This document shows, piece after piece, positions 17,440 to 26,094 of a stretch of DNA of 64,000 nt. Within the stretch, counting starts at the first letter, position 1; every line of letters begins with the position of its first letter. The stretch comes from JAJEFO01 sp965208685. GTDB lineage: Bacteria > Pseudomonadota > Alphaproteobacteria > Rhodobacterales > Rhodobacteraceae. The position numbers were made by a program, and so were the translations under genes. Location: contig CBDBPL010000007.1 of NCBI GenBank assembly GCA_965208685.1, positions 1,426,001 to 1,490,000 of the forward strand, written 5' to 3'. The notes under the pieces are model-generated. The model had not been told where the DNA came from and searched no databases. It saw only the letters and a program-made list of their open reading frames with translations.

Positions 17440-18195
17440 ATGGACAAAAGGCTTCTGGACGGCCGGGTGGCCATAGTCACCGGCGGCGGCAGCGGCATTG
17501 GCCAGGCGATCTGCGAGTCCTTCGCCCGGGAGGGCGCGCGGGTGGCGGTTCTCGATCTCGACGGCGATGCGGCGGCGGCAGTGGCCGCGAAAGTCGGCGG
17601 GATCGCGGTCACCCTCGATGTCGCCGAACCGGCGGCCTGCGCCGATGCAGTGGCGCAGGTGGACGACCGGCTCGGCCCGCCCTGCATCCTGGTCTGCTCG
17701 GCAGCCTATTTCGCCGCCCGCGTGCCGGTGGCCGAACTGGCCGATGAGGTGTGGGAGCGGACCATGCAGGTCAATATCGGCGGCCATTTCAACATGGCCA
17801 AGCACTGCATTCCGCGGATGATCGCCGCTGGCGGCGGGTCAATCGTGCACATCTCCTCGATCATGGCGCGGGTCGCCAATCACGGTCAGACCGCCTATTG
17901 CGCCTCGAAAGGTGCGATCACCATGCTGTCGAAGGGCATCGCGCTCGACTACGCCGACAGGGGCATCCGTTCCAACACCATCCAGCCTGGCGGCATCGCC
18001 ACCCAAGGCATGGCCGATCTCTACGGCGGCGACATGGAGGTGGCCGAGCGCGTCTGGGGTCGGGTGATGCATCCCGTCGGGCGGCTTGGGCAGGTCGAGG
18101 AGATCGCCGACGCCGCGGTGTTCCTGGCAAGCGACCGCTCGAGCTTCGTCACCGGCATCGACCTGCCGGTGGAGGGCGGCTATTCGATCCGCTGA
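17440..18195 (+). CDS. SDR family oxidoreductase
   Basis: A 251-residue classical short-chain dehydrogenase. The ATG at 17440 was preferred to a TTG six bases upstream. Motifs are TGGGSGIG (about residues 13-20), CSAAYF near 88, catalytic Ser in HISSIMARV, YCASK as Y-x-x-x-K, and an FVTGIDLPVEGGYSIR ending. The aspartate after the second strand (VLDLDGD) favours NAD. It is probably co-transcribed with the oxygenase upstream. Confidence 0.92.
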   Translation: MDKRLLDGRVAIVTGGGSGIGQAICESFAREGARVAVLDLDGDAAAAVAAKVGGIAVTLDVAEPAACADAVAQVDDRLGPPCILVCSAAYFAARVPVAELADEVWERTMQVNIGGHFNMAKHCIPRMIAAGGGSIVHISSIMARVANHGQTAYCASKGAITMLSKGIALDYADRGIRSNTIQPGGIATQGMADLYGGDMEVAERVWGRVMHPVGRLGQVEEIADAAVFLASDRSSFVTGIDLPVEGGYSIR

Positions 18196-18217
18196 TCGGC
18201 CCTTGGAACCGTGGCTG

Positions 18218-18310
18218 TCAGGGCAAGTGCTCCTGCCAAGTCGCTTCCGGGAAGGCGTTGAATTCCAGGCCGTTGCCGCTTGGGTCGCGGACGAACGTCA
18301 CCCAGCCGGG
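18218..18310 (-). pseudogene. C-terminal remnant of a VOC/glyoxalase-family gene
   Basis: The minus strand encodes GWVTFVRDPSGNGLEFNAFP and ten more residues before a stop. The F-x-RDPSGNxLEF block with its metal-binding Glu is the diagnostic end of vicinal-oxygen-chelate proteins. Nothing upstream continues the domain, so only about 30 codons survive, abutting the SDR gene. Confidence 0.6.
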
Positions 18311-18372
18311 TAGGGGGGGTCGTTGCCGAGCCCCGCGTATGCTCCGAGAATCAGAAAGGAACAAGCGGTGGC

Positions 18373-18760
18373 TGTGGATAAGTTGGGCGCGGCTTCCTGT
18401 GGAAAAACCGTCCCTTGTCTTTCGCCGCCACCCCGGTTCATTCCTGAGACGGGACCGCCGCCGCCAGGCCCTGGCGGCGGCGGAGCGGGGCAAGCCCCGC
18501 ATGGCGGGTCGGACCGGAAACTCCTTGGATCGCGCAAGCGGATCCGTGGTGGAGCGCGATCGGCCATCCCGATGTGGAAAAGCTGTGGGAAACCCGGATC
18601 AGGATTCCCGAAAACCGTCGAAAGAGGCCGAATCCGGGCTTGACTCGAAACATGGATGCTCCCCCACAGTCCCGAGCGTGTGCAACTGACGCACTCGGTT
18701 CTTCACCTGCCAGATTCGCTCAAGAACGCTCGCCAGAGGCAACGCCGTCCTTGATCCACA
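18373..18760. other. Cluster of DnaA-box-like nonamers
   Basis: A perfect consensus DnaA box on the minus strand (TGTGGATAA at 18373-18381) is followed by TGTGGAAAA at 18398-18406, TGTGGAAAA at 18573-18581, TGTGGGAAA at 18584-18592 and TGATCCACA at 18752-18760 in the other orientation. Five such sites in 390 bp of non-coding DNA could mark a replication origin or a remnant of one. No replication initiator gene is adjacent, and the region is not AT-rich. The remaining bases of 18311-18918 show no gene. Confidence 0.35.
18455..18500. repeat. Two adjacent perfect palindromes
   Basis: 18455-18483 is a 14-bp perfect inverted repeat (CCGCCGCCGCCAGG and CCTGGCGGCGGCGG) around a single central C. 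It is followed at once by GCGGGGC-AA-GCCCCGC at 18485-18500. Such back-to-back hairpins could be a bidirectional terminator, a REP-like element or part of an origin. They lie within the cluster of DnaA-box-like sites. Confidence 0.6.
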
Positions 18761-18918
18761 GGCCGAGGAATGATGCTCCCTCGCCAGTTCGGCTATCCAC
18801 TGCAGTTTTGTGTACGTGTTTGCTGAATCAATCAAGTGGAGCTTTCGCGATATGGCTGTAGCCGACTCGAACGAAGCCCGCAGTCATATGACCAGTTTCA
18901 TGACCAGATGAGGTTGTA

Positions 18919-19158
18919 ATGGTCACCGTAAACCTGACCCAGGCGAAGGCGCGCCGTAGCGAACTTCTGGACGAGGTGGAAGCTGGCCAGGAGGTGGTCA
19001 TCACCCGTCGTGGCAAGGCCGTGGCGCACCTCTCTGCCGCCGTTCGCCCCAAGAAACCTCTGCCCCTGCGGGAGCTGGCTGGGTTTCGAGCGACCGTGCC
19101 ACGGTTGCGGCGACCGGCCGCGGAGCTGCTGCGCGAGGCTCGGGACGAGCGATTGTGA
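18919..19158 (+). CDS. Phd/YefM-family antitoxin
   Basis: A 79-residue protein with the Phd fold: MVTVNLTQAKARRSELLDEV at the N-terminus, then EEVVITRRGKAVAHL-like text (QEVVITRRGKAVAHL). The C-terminal tail is Arg/Glu-rich, as expected for a toxin-neutralising segment. It lies 18 nt before the PIN-domain gene, the usual antitoxin-then-toxin order. Members repress their own promoter, which should lie between 18800 and 18918. Confidence 0.88.
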   Translation: MVTVNLTQAKARRSELLDEVEAGQEVVITRRGKAVAHLSAAVRPKKPLPLRELAGFRATVPRLRRPAAELLREARDERL

Positions 19159-19176
19159 GATCGGCGGCCGGTTCGC

Positions 19177-19545
19177 ATGCGCTACTTCGACACCAGATTC
19201 CTCGTTCCCCTCATCCTGCCCGAGGCGACCAGTGAACCGATCACGGGTGTCATCGAGGGCCTGCCAACGGACGCCCTGGCAGTCAGCCACTGGACCCGGG
19301 TCGAGTTCGCCTCGCTGCTTGCCCTCGAGGTTCGCATGGGCGGTCTGGAAGCTGCGGCGGCACGCGAGACCGGTTCACGGCTCGAAGCAATCATCGAGGA
19401 GTCATTTGTCGTCCTTTTGCCAAACCACGCTGATTTCGATCGGGCCAGGGCATGGCTGAGCCGTTTCGAGACCGGCCTGAGGGCCGGGGACGCGCTGCAC
19501 CTCGCCATCGCGAGCAATCGCGGGGCGGAGGCGATCCACACTTGA
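19177..19545 (+). CDS. PIN-domain toxin (VapC-like)
   Basis: A 122-residue PIN-domain ribonuclease. Acidic active-site residues are visible as YFDTRFLV (Asp near residue 5), SHWTRVEFASLL (Glu near 43) and GDALHLA (Asp near 106). Partners of this family cleave tRNA or rRNA when freed from antitoxin. The protein stops at GAEAIHT, about 10-15 residues before the usual end (where a TLD motif would follow). The next bases contain CTTGAT in another frame, so the extreme C-terminus may have been lost by a small deletion. Activity is uncertain. Confidence 0.82.
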   Translation: MRYFDTRFLVPLILPEATSEPITGVIEGLPTDALAVSHWTRVEFASLLALEVRMGGLEAAAARETGSRLEAIIEESFVVLLPNHADFDRARAWLSRFETGLRAGDALHLAIASNRGAEAIHT

Positions 19546-19925
19546 TTTAATCCGCAACGAGCGCAACATCGTCGCCCGCCGCCCGAAAACGGCCCAAGTT
19601 GCCGTGAAACGTGCATGGCATGAAGCCGAACACGCAAACGTCCATCAACGCGATGATCCGACTTGGATTTCGTCTTTTCCCCGCGTCGCGAAGCTCATCC
19701 CCGAATCATCGAAACAAAGCAAGAACAATTTTGCCCGGTGTCCGAGAAATGTTGCGTATGTTGCTTGATCGTGAGGCAGCCTGGACAAGGTGATGATCGC
19801 GGCCGGAAAGACGCCGGGCGTGCCGACCAGTGCAGGGGTCCTTCTCCCGGGTTATGGCAATTGATGGCGTCCTTGTCGTGCTCGAATTTATGCGGCCCGC
19901 GCTCGACAGAGCGTAAGGTGTGCCC

Positions 19926-20069
19926 ATGGGAGGACGCAAAGTCCTGTTCGACACCCACGGCTCCTTCAAGAAGCTGGTCGCCGGGGGCATGTCCAGGCAG
20001 CAAGCCGACGCCAATGTGTGTTTGCTCATCCGTCTGATCGGGCAGAAAATCGCGAGCGACGCGGCTCTC
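19926..20069 (+). pseudogene. Possible DUF1640-like N-terminal fragment in an otherwise empty stretch
   Basis: Within 19546-20360 no intact gene is evident. From an ATG at 19926 the frame gives MGGRKVLFDTHGSFKKLVAG then GMSRQQADANV. This resembles the start of DUF1640 coiled-coil proteins (FDT...L..AG...QA...). The similarity fades after about 45 codons and the rest looks non-coding. The call rests on pattern memory. The remainder of the 815-bp gap shows no convincing feature. Confidence 0.28.
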
Positions 20070-20360
20070 GATGCCCTCGGTCTCAAGTCCCCGGCAATCG
20101 GAGGCGGAACGCAGGGCGTTGAGACCTGCCAGATCGGGGTCCAAAGGCGAATGCAGCGTCCCGATCTATGCCGGAAGAGAGTCGCGTTGCCACGATTGAT
20201 CTTGCGTCCGCCTTCGTGCATTTCCCGAAATCCGGTATGGGACTTCGTCCGCACCGGCGTGGATGGACGACGTACTCCGGCATTGCGCCGACATGTGCAC
20301 CGGCTTCACCGGTCGGCTTGCATTCGGCCAATTCCATCTGGCCGAAGGAACCGGCCGCGG

Positions 20361-22734
20361 TCACTCAGGCCGTCTTCGCTGGATCATGTTGGCCATGAGC
20401 CGGAACGCGCCGGGCACGAGCTTTTCCATCTGGTGATGCAGGACCAACGACGTGTGGACGTGCCGCCCTCGACCGATGTCCGCCGCCATCAATGCACCGC
20501 GGTGCGGTCGTTCGCCCGGATCCGCCATCTCGATCAACGGGCGATAGGCCCGGTCCCAGGACTTCGCGAAATATAGGCCCCTTTCCTTGTGCCAGCCCGC
20601 CCAGTCATCCGGCCCGATCCTGTTGGGATGCACCAGGACCGGGTGAGTCGGCTCGAGATGGGCGACGTCCGACGTCTCGTCGGTCACGCGCCAGCGAAGC
20701 GAAGGCTGGCCGATTTCGAGCCTCTTCGGCGGCACGGTTTCGGGATCCCAGTTGTCCCATGGCCGATGGTAGAGAGTCACGAGCGTCCCGCCGTCCCGGG
20801 TCCAGCGATGCAGGGCCGGCATGGCCCGGGCGAGGCCCGGTCGCATTTTCATCGCGAATATTCCCACGACGATCGTGTGGTACGGCCCGAATGCGGGCGC
20901 CTTTCGCAATTCGTCGTCGGACACGGCCGAGACGTCCGCTCCGAGCGCGGCGAGCCAGTGGTCGACTCTGTCGTTTCCGGAACCGATGTAGCCGACACGG
21001 ACTTCCGGGACATGCGCCGAAAGAACGCGGACCTGCACTTCCGCCCTGCGATGGAATGCTGTTGCGGCGATATGGGGATACGATATCCGCCGGACGGTGG
21101 TGGCGGGCCTGCCGTCCAGGTGCAGCGGAATGGAATAAAGGCCCTCTTCGGCGCTTTCCGGGGCCGTGAACGCGAATCTCCCGTCCGCCTTTTCGAGATT
21201 CCAGCCCTGAGGGCAGGTCGAATTCCGCGTCTGCAGATACCGGGTGCACGTCCGTGACAGCCACCTCGAACCGCCTCGAGTTCGTGGCAAGGTTCACGAC
21301 CGCCGAATCCGGCCCGAGCCGGGCCGTGCGTTCCGGCAGGATGACCGCCGGGCCGTCGAGGGGAAGGCGGCAGTTCGAACGGATACCATGTGACTCGATG
21401 TCCAGTGACAGCATCGGTGCGGCCGCCATCCCTGGATCGAAACGGTCCCTGTAGGGATCGGTCGAAGCCGCCTCCTGGCCGACGTGAAGGGTCCCGTCCG
21501 CGACCTTGCAGCCCGGAGAGGGTTCGACCACGGCGTGAACGCTGCTTGCCGTTCCCTTCCGTTGCTCGAGCGAAATCGTGGTCCTGTCTCCCGGATGCAG
21601 CCATCTTTCCCCGAGGCGCGCACGAGCTTCGACGCCGAGCGCGATCCGCCTGACATGTCCGAGCTGCGTTTCCTTGGCAGACAGGCGGTGCAGGATCTCG
21701 CCACGCAGGTCTGCGGGACACGAGTCCCGGGCGGCGCGGATGCACTCGAGTGCCCGCGCGGCGGCCTGAGCCACTGAATCGAAATCGGGAAACGCGGACA
21801 CGGCCTTGTCGAGCGCCCGTCCTGCCGATCGCAGGGGATCCGCGATCGGGTCCGCGCCGTCAATTTTGGCGAGGTCGCTGACCGTCGCCGGAAGGCCTGA
21901 TGCCGGTGACCTGTCCGGGCCCGTGACATGGCTCTCGGCCAAGTGCAGCGGCCAGTCCCGTTCCTCGCCCGCAGCGATCCATCGGCCCATGCCTTGGGAT
22001 CGGTGGAATGACCGCGACTGCTGGCCGATCCTCTCCCAGCTCCAGCCGCTGACCGGATCGACGCCCCTGCCGGGGACCACGACCGTGGCCGGCGGCGGTT
22101 CGACGTCATCGTCATACGAGCGGCCCGCACCGGACCACGCAGGGAGGTAGAGCTTCCTGACCTGCCACGGCGCCAGGTTGCTCGGAAAGTTCCGATCGGC
22201 CGCGGCCGCCATGACCAGCCGCGCGGATTCCGTCATTGCCCTGTGGTGCCCATGCTGGCCGGGAACGTCCAGGAAGGTCGGGCAGATGACGTCGGGGCGT
22301 TCGGTCCTGACGATCTCGACGAACCGCGCAAGCGTGCGTTCGGGACCCCACCGGGCGAGAGTCTCGGTTCCGCTCTTCGAGAATCCGAAATCGACGATCG
22401 GGTCTTCCGGGCTTTCAGACAGCCAGTACATCCTCATGCCGAGGATCTCGCAGGCTCTTTCCATTTCGGCCGTCCTCAGCGCACCGAGGTCCCCGGAAAG
22501 CTCGCTCCCGATGTCGTTCTGTCCGCCCTCGCCCCGGTTCGCGCACGCGAAGGACAGGTTGAACCCGTCCCGGATGCCAAGCGCAGCAAGCATTGCTGAC
22601 GTTTCGTCATCCGGATGGGCGCCGGTGTTCATGAAACGGACTACCGATGTCAGCGGCCTGAGAGCCCACCAGAGTTCCATGACGCGCGGTCGTGCGCGAT
22701 CTTCCTCGATACGGATCTGGTCCGTCGTCGGCAT
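20361..22734 (-). pseudogene. Large PIG-L family deacetylase, frameshifted
   Basis: Two overlapping minus-strand frames together encode one protein of about 790 residues. The N-terminal domain is PIG-L/LmbE: the zinc motif GAHPDDE lies near residue 39 and GQHGHHRA near 163. Family enzymes remove N-acyl groups from sugars. The C-terminal part is a galactose-binding/trimerisation-like extension seen in large PIG-L proteins. The break is near 21207-21217 (DLPSGLE in one frame, CPQGWNLE in the next), so one base has been gained or two lost, or there is a sequencing error. The ATG at 22734 was chosen because homology begins there. It is divergent from the sugar-type ABC importer, suggesting a shared substrate such as an N-acetylated glycoside (inference). 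Confidence 0.8.
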
Positions 22735-22979
22735 CACCTTTGCCTTGGTCCCGTGACCGTCCCGCCCGTGACCGGCCCGCCCGTGCATGGAACGCGCTCC
22801 GCGCAATCGGTGCCGCGTCCCTTCGCTGCGTCATTCGCCGTCGTTCCGGTGCCCGCCATCGCTCGCACCGCTAGCCCATCCCGCTTGTGATTACAACTTG
22901 GCCGCGCTACGCTCGAAACCGGCAAGGAAGCCGGGCCGGGCAGAACCCATCAACACCAACACGAAGGATGTCCATCAAA

Positions 22980-24236
22980 ATGCTTGTGAAACTGACGCAA
23001 CCTAGAATCGCCGGCGTTGCGACCGCGGCGATGCTGGCAGCCGGCTCCGCGCAGGCCGAAGTCGAGATCGAATACTGGCAGTACTTCTTTGACGCACGCG
23101 TCACTGCAATGGAGCAACTGATCGAGAATTTCGAGGCCGCGAATCCGGACATCACGGTCACGATGACCCATTTCCCGTACGCGGACTACCGGACCAAGGT
23201 CGCTGCCGCAATTCCTGCGGGCGAAGGCCCCGACGTCGTGCAGCTCTTCTACGGCTGGTTGAACGACTACGTGGCCGCCGAGCTGATCCAGCCACTTCCA
23301 AGCGACGCCTTTCCGCCGTCGATGATCGAGGATGAGTTCTTCCCGATGGTCGGCGCCATGCGTGAAGGCGACAACTACTGGGCTCTTCCAACCGCCGTCC
23401 GCTCGCTCGCCTTGTTCTACAACAAGACCCTGTTTGACGAGGCCGGGATCAGCGGTCCGCCGGAGACGCTGGATGAGCTCATTGAAACCGCGAAGATGCT
23501 GACGAAGACGGATGCTGCGGGCAATCTCACGCAGGTCGGGATCACGGCGGGCATGAACGCCCAGGACCATCACTGGTTCCGCGAAGTCCTGGTACGCCAG
23601 TTCGGCGGCGAGCCCTACCTCGATGACTACAGGACCGTCAACTACAACTCCGATGCCGGGATGGCCGCGGCCGCGTTCTACACCGGTCTCGTGAACGAGC
23701 ACAAAGTGTCCGCTTTCGGATTCATGGACGAGCCCCAGGCCGCCTTCAAGGCCGGTCGTGCAGGCATGCATATCGACGGCTCGTTCCGCATCGGCTCTCT
23801 GAACAAGACGCGCGGCCTCAAGTGGGGCGTCACGGAACTGCCCGCGAATTCCGACGGCATGCGTTCGAACTACTCGTCCTACTGGGTGAACGCCATCACG
23901 ACAAAGGCGGACGGCGAGAAGCACGATGCCGCCGTGAAGTTCATGCAGTACGTGACGTCGGACGAGGCCATGCAGATCTGGCTCGACGTCGTTGGCGAAC
24001 TGCCTGCGAAACCCTCGGTCGGCCTGACCGAAGCCAATGCGAACGACGAGGTTTTCGGGCCCTTCATCCGTGGCCTTGCCTATGCGAACACGACAAAGTT
24101 CGCCAATGAAAGCGCGCAGCGGCAGATCCTGATCGACATGGTTCAGCGCATCGACATCGAAGGCCAGGCAGTGGCAGACAGCATTGCCATCGCGGCCGAG
24201 GCCGAGCAGGAACTGCTGAACGAATACTACAACTAG
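22980..24236 (+). CDS. ABC transporter extracellular solute-binding protein, family 1
   Basis: A 418-residue MalE/UgpB-type binding protein. The start at 22980 leaves GAAGGA at a usable distance. An ATG at 22968 is also in frame but has its AAGG directly abutting. The signal peptide runs to about AQA-EVE (residues 1-26). Family text includes WQYFFDAR, PDVVQLFYGWL, LPTAVRSLALFYNKTLFDEAGI and AGRAGMHIDGSFRIG. It is the first gene of an operon with two permeases, a lyase and an ATPase. The ligand is unknown; carbohydrate, polyol or amino-polycarboxylate are all possible. Confidence 0.93.
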   Translation: MLVKLTQPRIAGVATAAMLAAGSAQAEVEIEYWQYFFDARVTAMEQLIENFEAANPDITVTMTHFPYADYRTKVAAAIPAGEGPDVVQLFYGWLNDYVAAELIQPLPSDAFPPSMIEDEFFPMVGAMREGDNYWALPTAVRSLALFYNKTLFDEAGISGPPETLDELIETAKMLTKTDAAGNLTQVGITAGMNAQDHHWFREVLVRQFGGEPYLDDYRTVNYNSDAGMAAAAFYTGLVNEHKVSAFGFMDEPQAAFKAGRAGMHIDGSFRIGSLNKTRGLKWGVTELPANSDGMRSNYSSYWVNAITTKADGEKHDAAVKFMQYVTSDEAMQIWLDVVGELPAKPSVGLTEANANDEVFGPFIRGLAYANTTKFANESAQRQILIDMVQRIDIEGQAVADSIAIAAEAEQELLNEYYN

Positions 24237-24248
24237 ATTCAGGCGAGT

Positions 24249-24265
24249 CCCGGACAACGTCCGGG
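24249..24265 (+). promoter_or_regulatory. Intercistronic hairpin after the binding-protein gene
   Basis: CCCGGAC-AAC-GTCCGGG is a perfect 7-bp stem 12 nt after the stop codon, without a T-tract. Hairpins in this place commonly stabilise binding-protein mRNA and lower expression of the downstream permeases. Confidence 0.55.
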
Positions 24266-24323
24266 GCTCGCAATTCGCGCTCGGAACCCCTGACCAGGAC
24301 TTCCTACCTGCGAGCGTACGAGA

Positions 24324-25211
24324 ATGTACCACAGGCTCTCAATCCGGCAAAAGCAGATCGTCTGGGCGTGGGCGTTCCTTGCCGTGCCCATCGTGTTCTA
24401 CGTGGTGATCCGGTTCTATCCCACGGCAAACGCCATGGTCATCTCGTTCCAGAACTGGAACCTGCTCGGCGACCGGACCTGGGCCGGCTGGGCCAACTAC
24501 GCGAAACTCTGGAACGATCCGGTCTTCTGGAAGGTCTTTCGCAACACCTTCGTGTACCTGCTGATCGGCACCCCGGTCAGCCTGGTGATCTCCTTCGTGA
24601 TCGCCTATCACCTCGACAGGCTGCGCTTCATGCACGGGTTTCTCAGGATGCTCTATTTCCTGCCGTTCATGACGACGGCCGTGGCCATGGCCTGGGTCTG
24701 GCGCTGGTTCTACCAGCCTGTTCCGATCGGGCTGTTCAACAATGTCCTTGCCACGGCCGGAATTCCCCAGGTGGAATTCCTGCGCTCGACGACGCTTGCG
24801 CTTCCAGCCATCCTGGCACCGGCCGTCTGGGCCGGGCTCGGATTCCAGATCATCATTTTCATGGCGGGTCTGCGGGCCATCCCGCGAAGCTATTACGAGG
24901 CGGCGCGGATCGACGGCGTGTCGAACTGGACGATCCTCTGGGAAATCACGCTTCCGCTCTTGAAGCCCACGATCGTGTTCATCGTGGTCTTCTCCTCGAT
25001 CGGCTTCCTGAGAATCTTTGATCACGTTTTCAACATGACCACCAATGACCCGGGCGGCCCGCTCAACTCGACGAAACCGCTCGTCCTGATGATTTACCAA
25101 AGCGCGTTTACCGACTTCAACATGGGTTACGCCGCGGCACAGACCGTCGTGCTGTTCCTGATCCTCCTGATCGTCAGCCTCGTGCAGCTGCGCATCCTCA
25201 GGGACAATTGA
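24324..25211 (+). CDS. Sugar-type ABC transporter permease (MalF-like)
   Basis: A 295-residue permease with six hydrophobic segments. The first is VWAWAFLAVPIVFYVVIRFY-like near residue 12. The EAA coupling loop (YYEAARIDGVSNWTILWEIT) lies near residue 191. It pairs with the next gene, whose GTG follows one base after this stop. Confidence 0.94.
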   Translation: MYHRLSIRQKQIVWAWAFLAVPIVFYVVIRFYPTANAMVISFQNWNLLGDRTWAGWANYAKLWNDPVFWKVFRNTFVYLLIGTPVSLVISFVIAYHLDRLRFMHGFLRMLYFLPFMTTAVAMAWVWRWFYQPVPIGLFNNVLATAGIPQVEFLRSTTLALPAILAPAVWAGLGFQIIIFMAGLRAIPRSYYEAARIDGVSNWTILWEITLPLLKPTIVFIVVFSSIGFLRIFDHVFNMTTNDPGGPLNSTKPLVLMIYQSAFTDFNMGYAAAQTVVLFLILLIVSLVQLRILRDN

Positions 25212-25212
25212 C

Positions 25213-26094
25213 GTGGCCAGTTCCGTCGCGGAAATCAGGGCAAGCTCGAAGTCCCTTCTGGCCTCCGGGACGCCCCGGAAATCGGCCAGCACCGGGCAGG
25301 TCATCCGCTGGCTGATTCTCTTCGCCGGCGGCGTCCTGATGGTGATGCCGATTGCGTACATGATCTCGACATCGCTGAAATGGCCGCACGAGATCTACAA
25401 CCTGGCTCTCGTGCCCAACGAACCGCACCTGGAAAACTACACCTACGTGCTGGAGGACGGCAGGTTCTACGGCTGGTTCGTCAACTCGCTCGTCATCGCC
25501 ACGATAACCACGATCTCCAACATCCTGTTCGACAGCCTCGTCGGCTACACGCTGTGCAAGTTCCGCTTCCCGGGACGCTACATTGTCTTCATCGCGATCC
25601 TGTCGACCCTGATGATCCCGACCGAGATGCTTGTCATTCCCTGGTACCTGATGTCGCAGGCGTTCGGGTGGCTCGATTCCTACTGGGGAATCATGTTTCC
25701 TGGCCTCATGACTGCCTTCGGCACATTCCTGATGAAGCAGTTCTTCGAGACCGTCCCCGATGACTTCATCGAAGCCGCAAGGATCGACGGGCTGAACGAA
25801 CTTGCGATCTGGTGGACGGTGGCGATGCCGCTGGTCCGGCCTGCGCTGGCGGCCTTGGCAATATTCGTTTTCCTGGGAAACTGGACGGCCTTCATATGGC
25901 CGTTGATCGTGACAAACTCGGTTGACATGTACACGCTGCCGGTCGGCCTCTCGAGTTTCGGCGACGAGGCCGACGTCCAGTGGGAGCTGATCATGACCGG
26001 CGCGGCGATTTCAACCATTCCGACACTTGTCGTCTTCCTGATCTTCCAGCGCTTCATCATCCGGGGCGTCGTCATGGCGGGGTTGAAGGGATGA
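25213..26094 (+). CDS. Sugar-type ABC transporter permease (MalG-like)
   Basis: A 293-residue permease starting at a GTG. Six membrane segments are visible, and the EAA loop (FIEAARIDGLNELAIWWTVA) lies near residue 186. The C-terminal GVVMAGLKG ending is typical of MalG-type subunits. The following lyase gene starts inside its stop codon (ATGA at 26091), which ties transport to catabolism. Confidence 0.94.
   Translation: MASSVAEIRASSKSLLASGTPRKSASTGQVIRWLILFAGGVLMVMPIAYMISTSLKWPHEIYNLALVPNEPHLENYTYVLEDGRFYGWFVNSLVIATITTISNILFDSLVGYTLCKFRFPGRYIVFIAILSTLMIPTEMLVIPWYLMSQAFGWLDSYWGIMFPGLMTAFGTFLMKQFFETVPDDFIEAARIDGLNELAIWWTVAMPLVRPALAALAIFVFLGNWTAFIWPLIVTNSVDMYTLPVGLSSFGDEADVQWELIMTGAAISTIPTLVVFLIFQRFIIRGVVMAGLKG

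Noticed and set aside
19552..19567. CCGCAACGAGCGCAAC, identical to the universal 16S rRNA segment around position 1100
   Set aside because: The match is only about 16 bases, flanking sequence does not follow 16S rRNA, and it lies just after the PIN gene; chance or a very short fossil is more likely than an rRNA gene.
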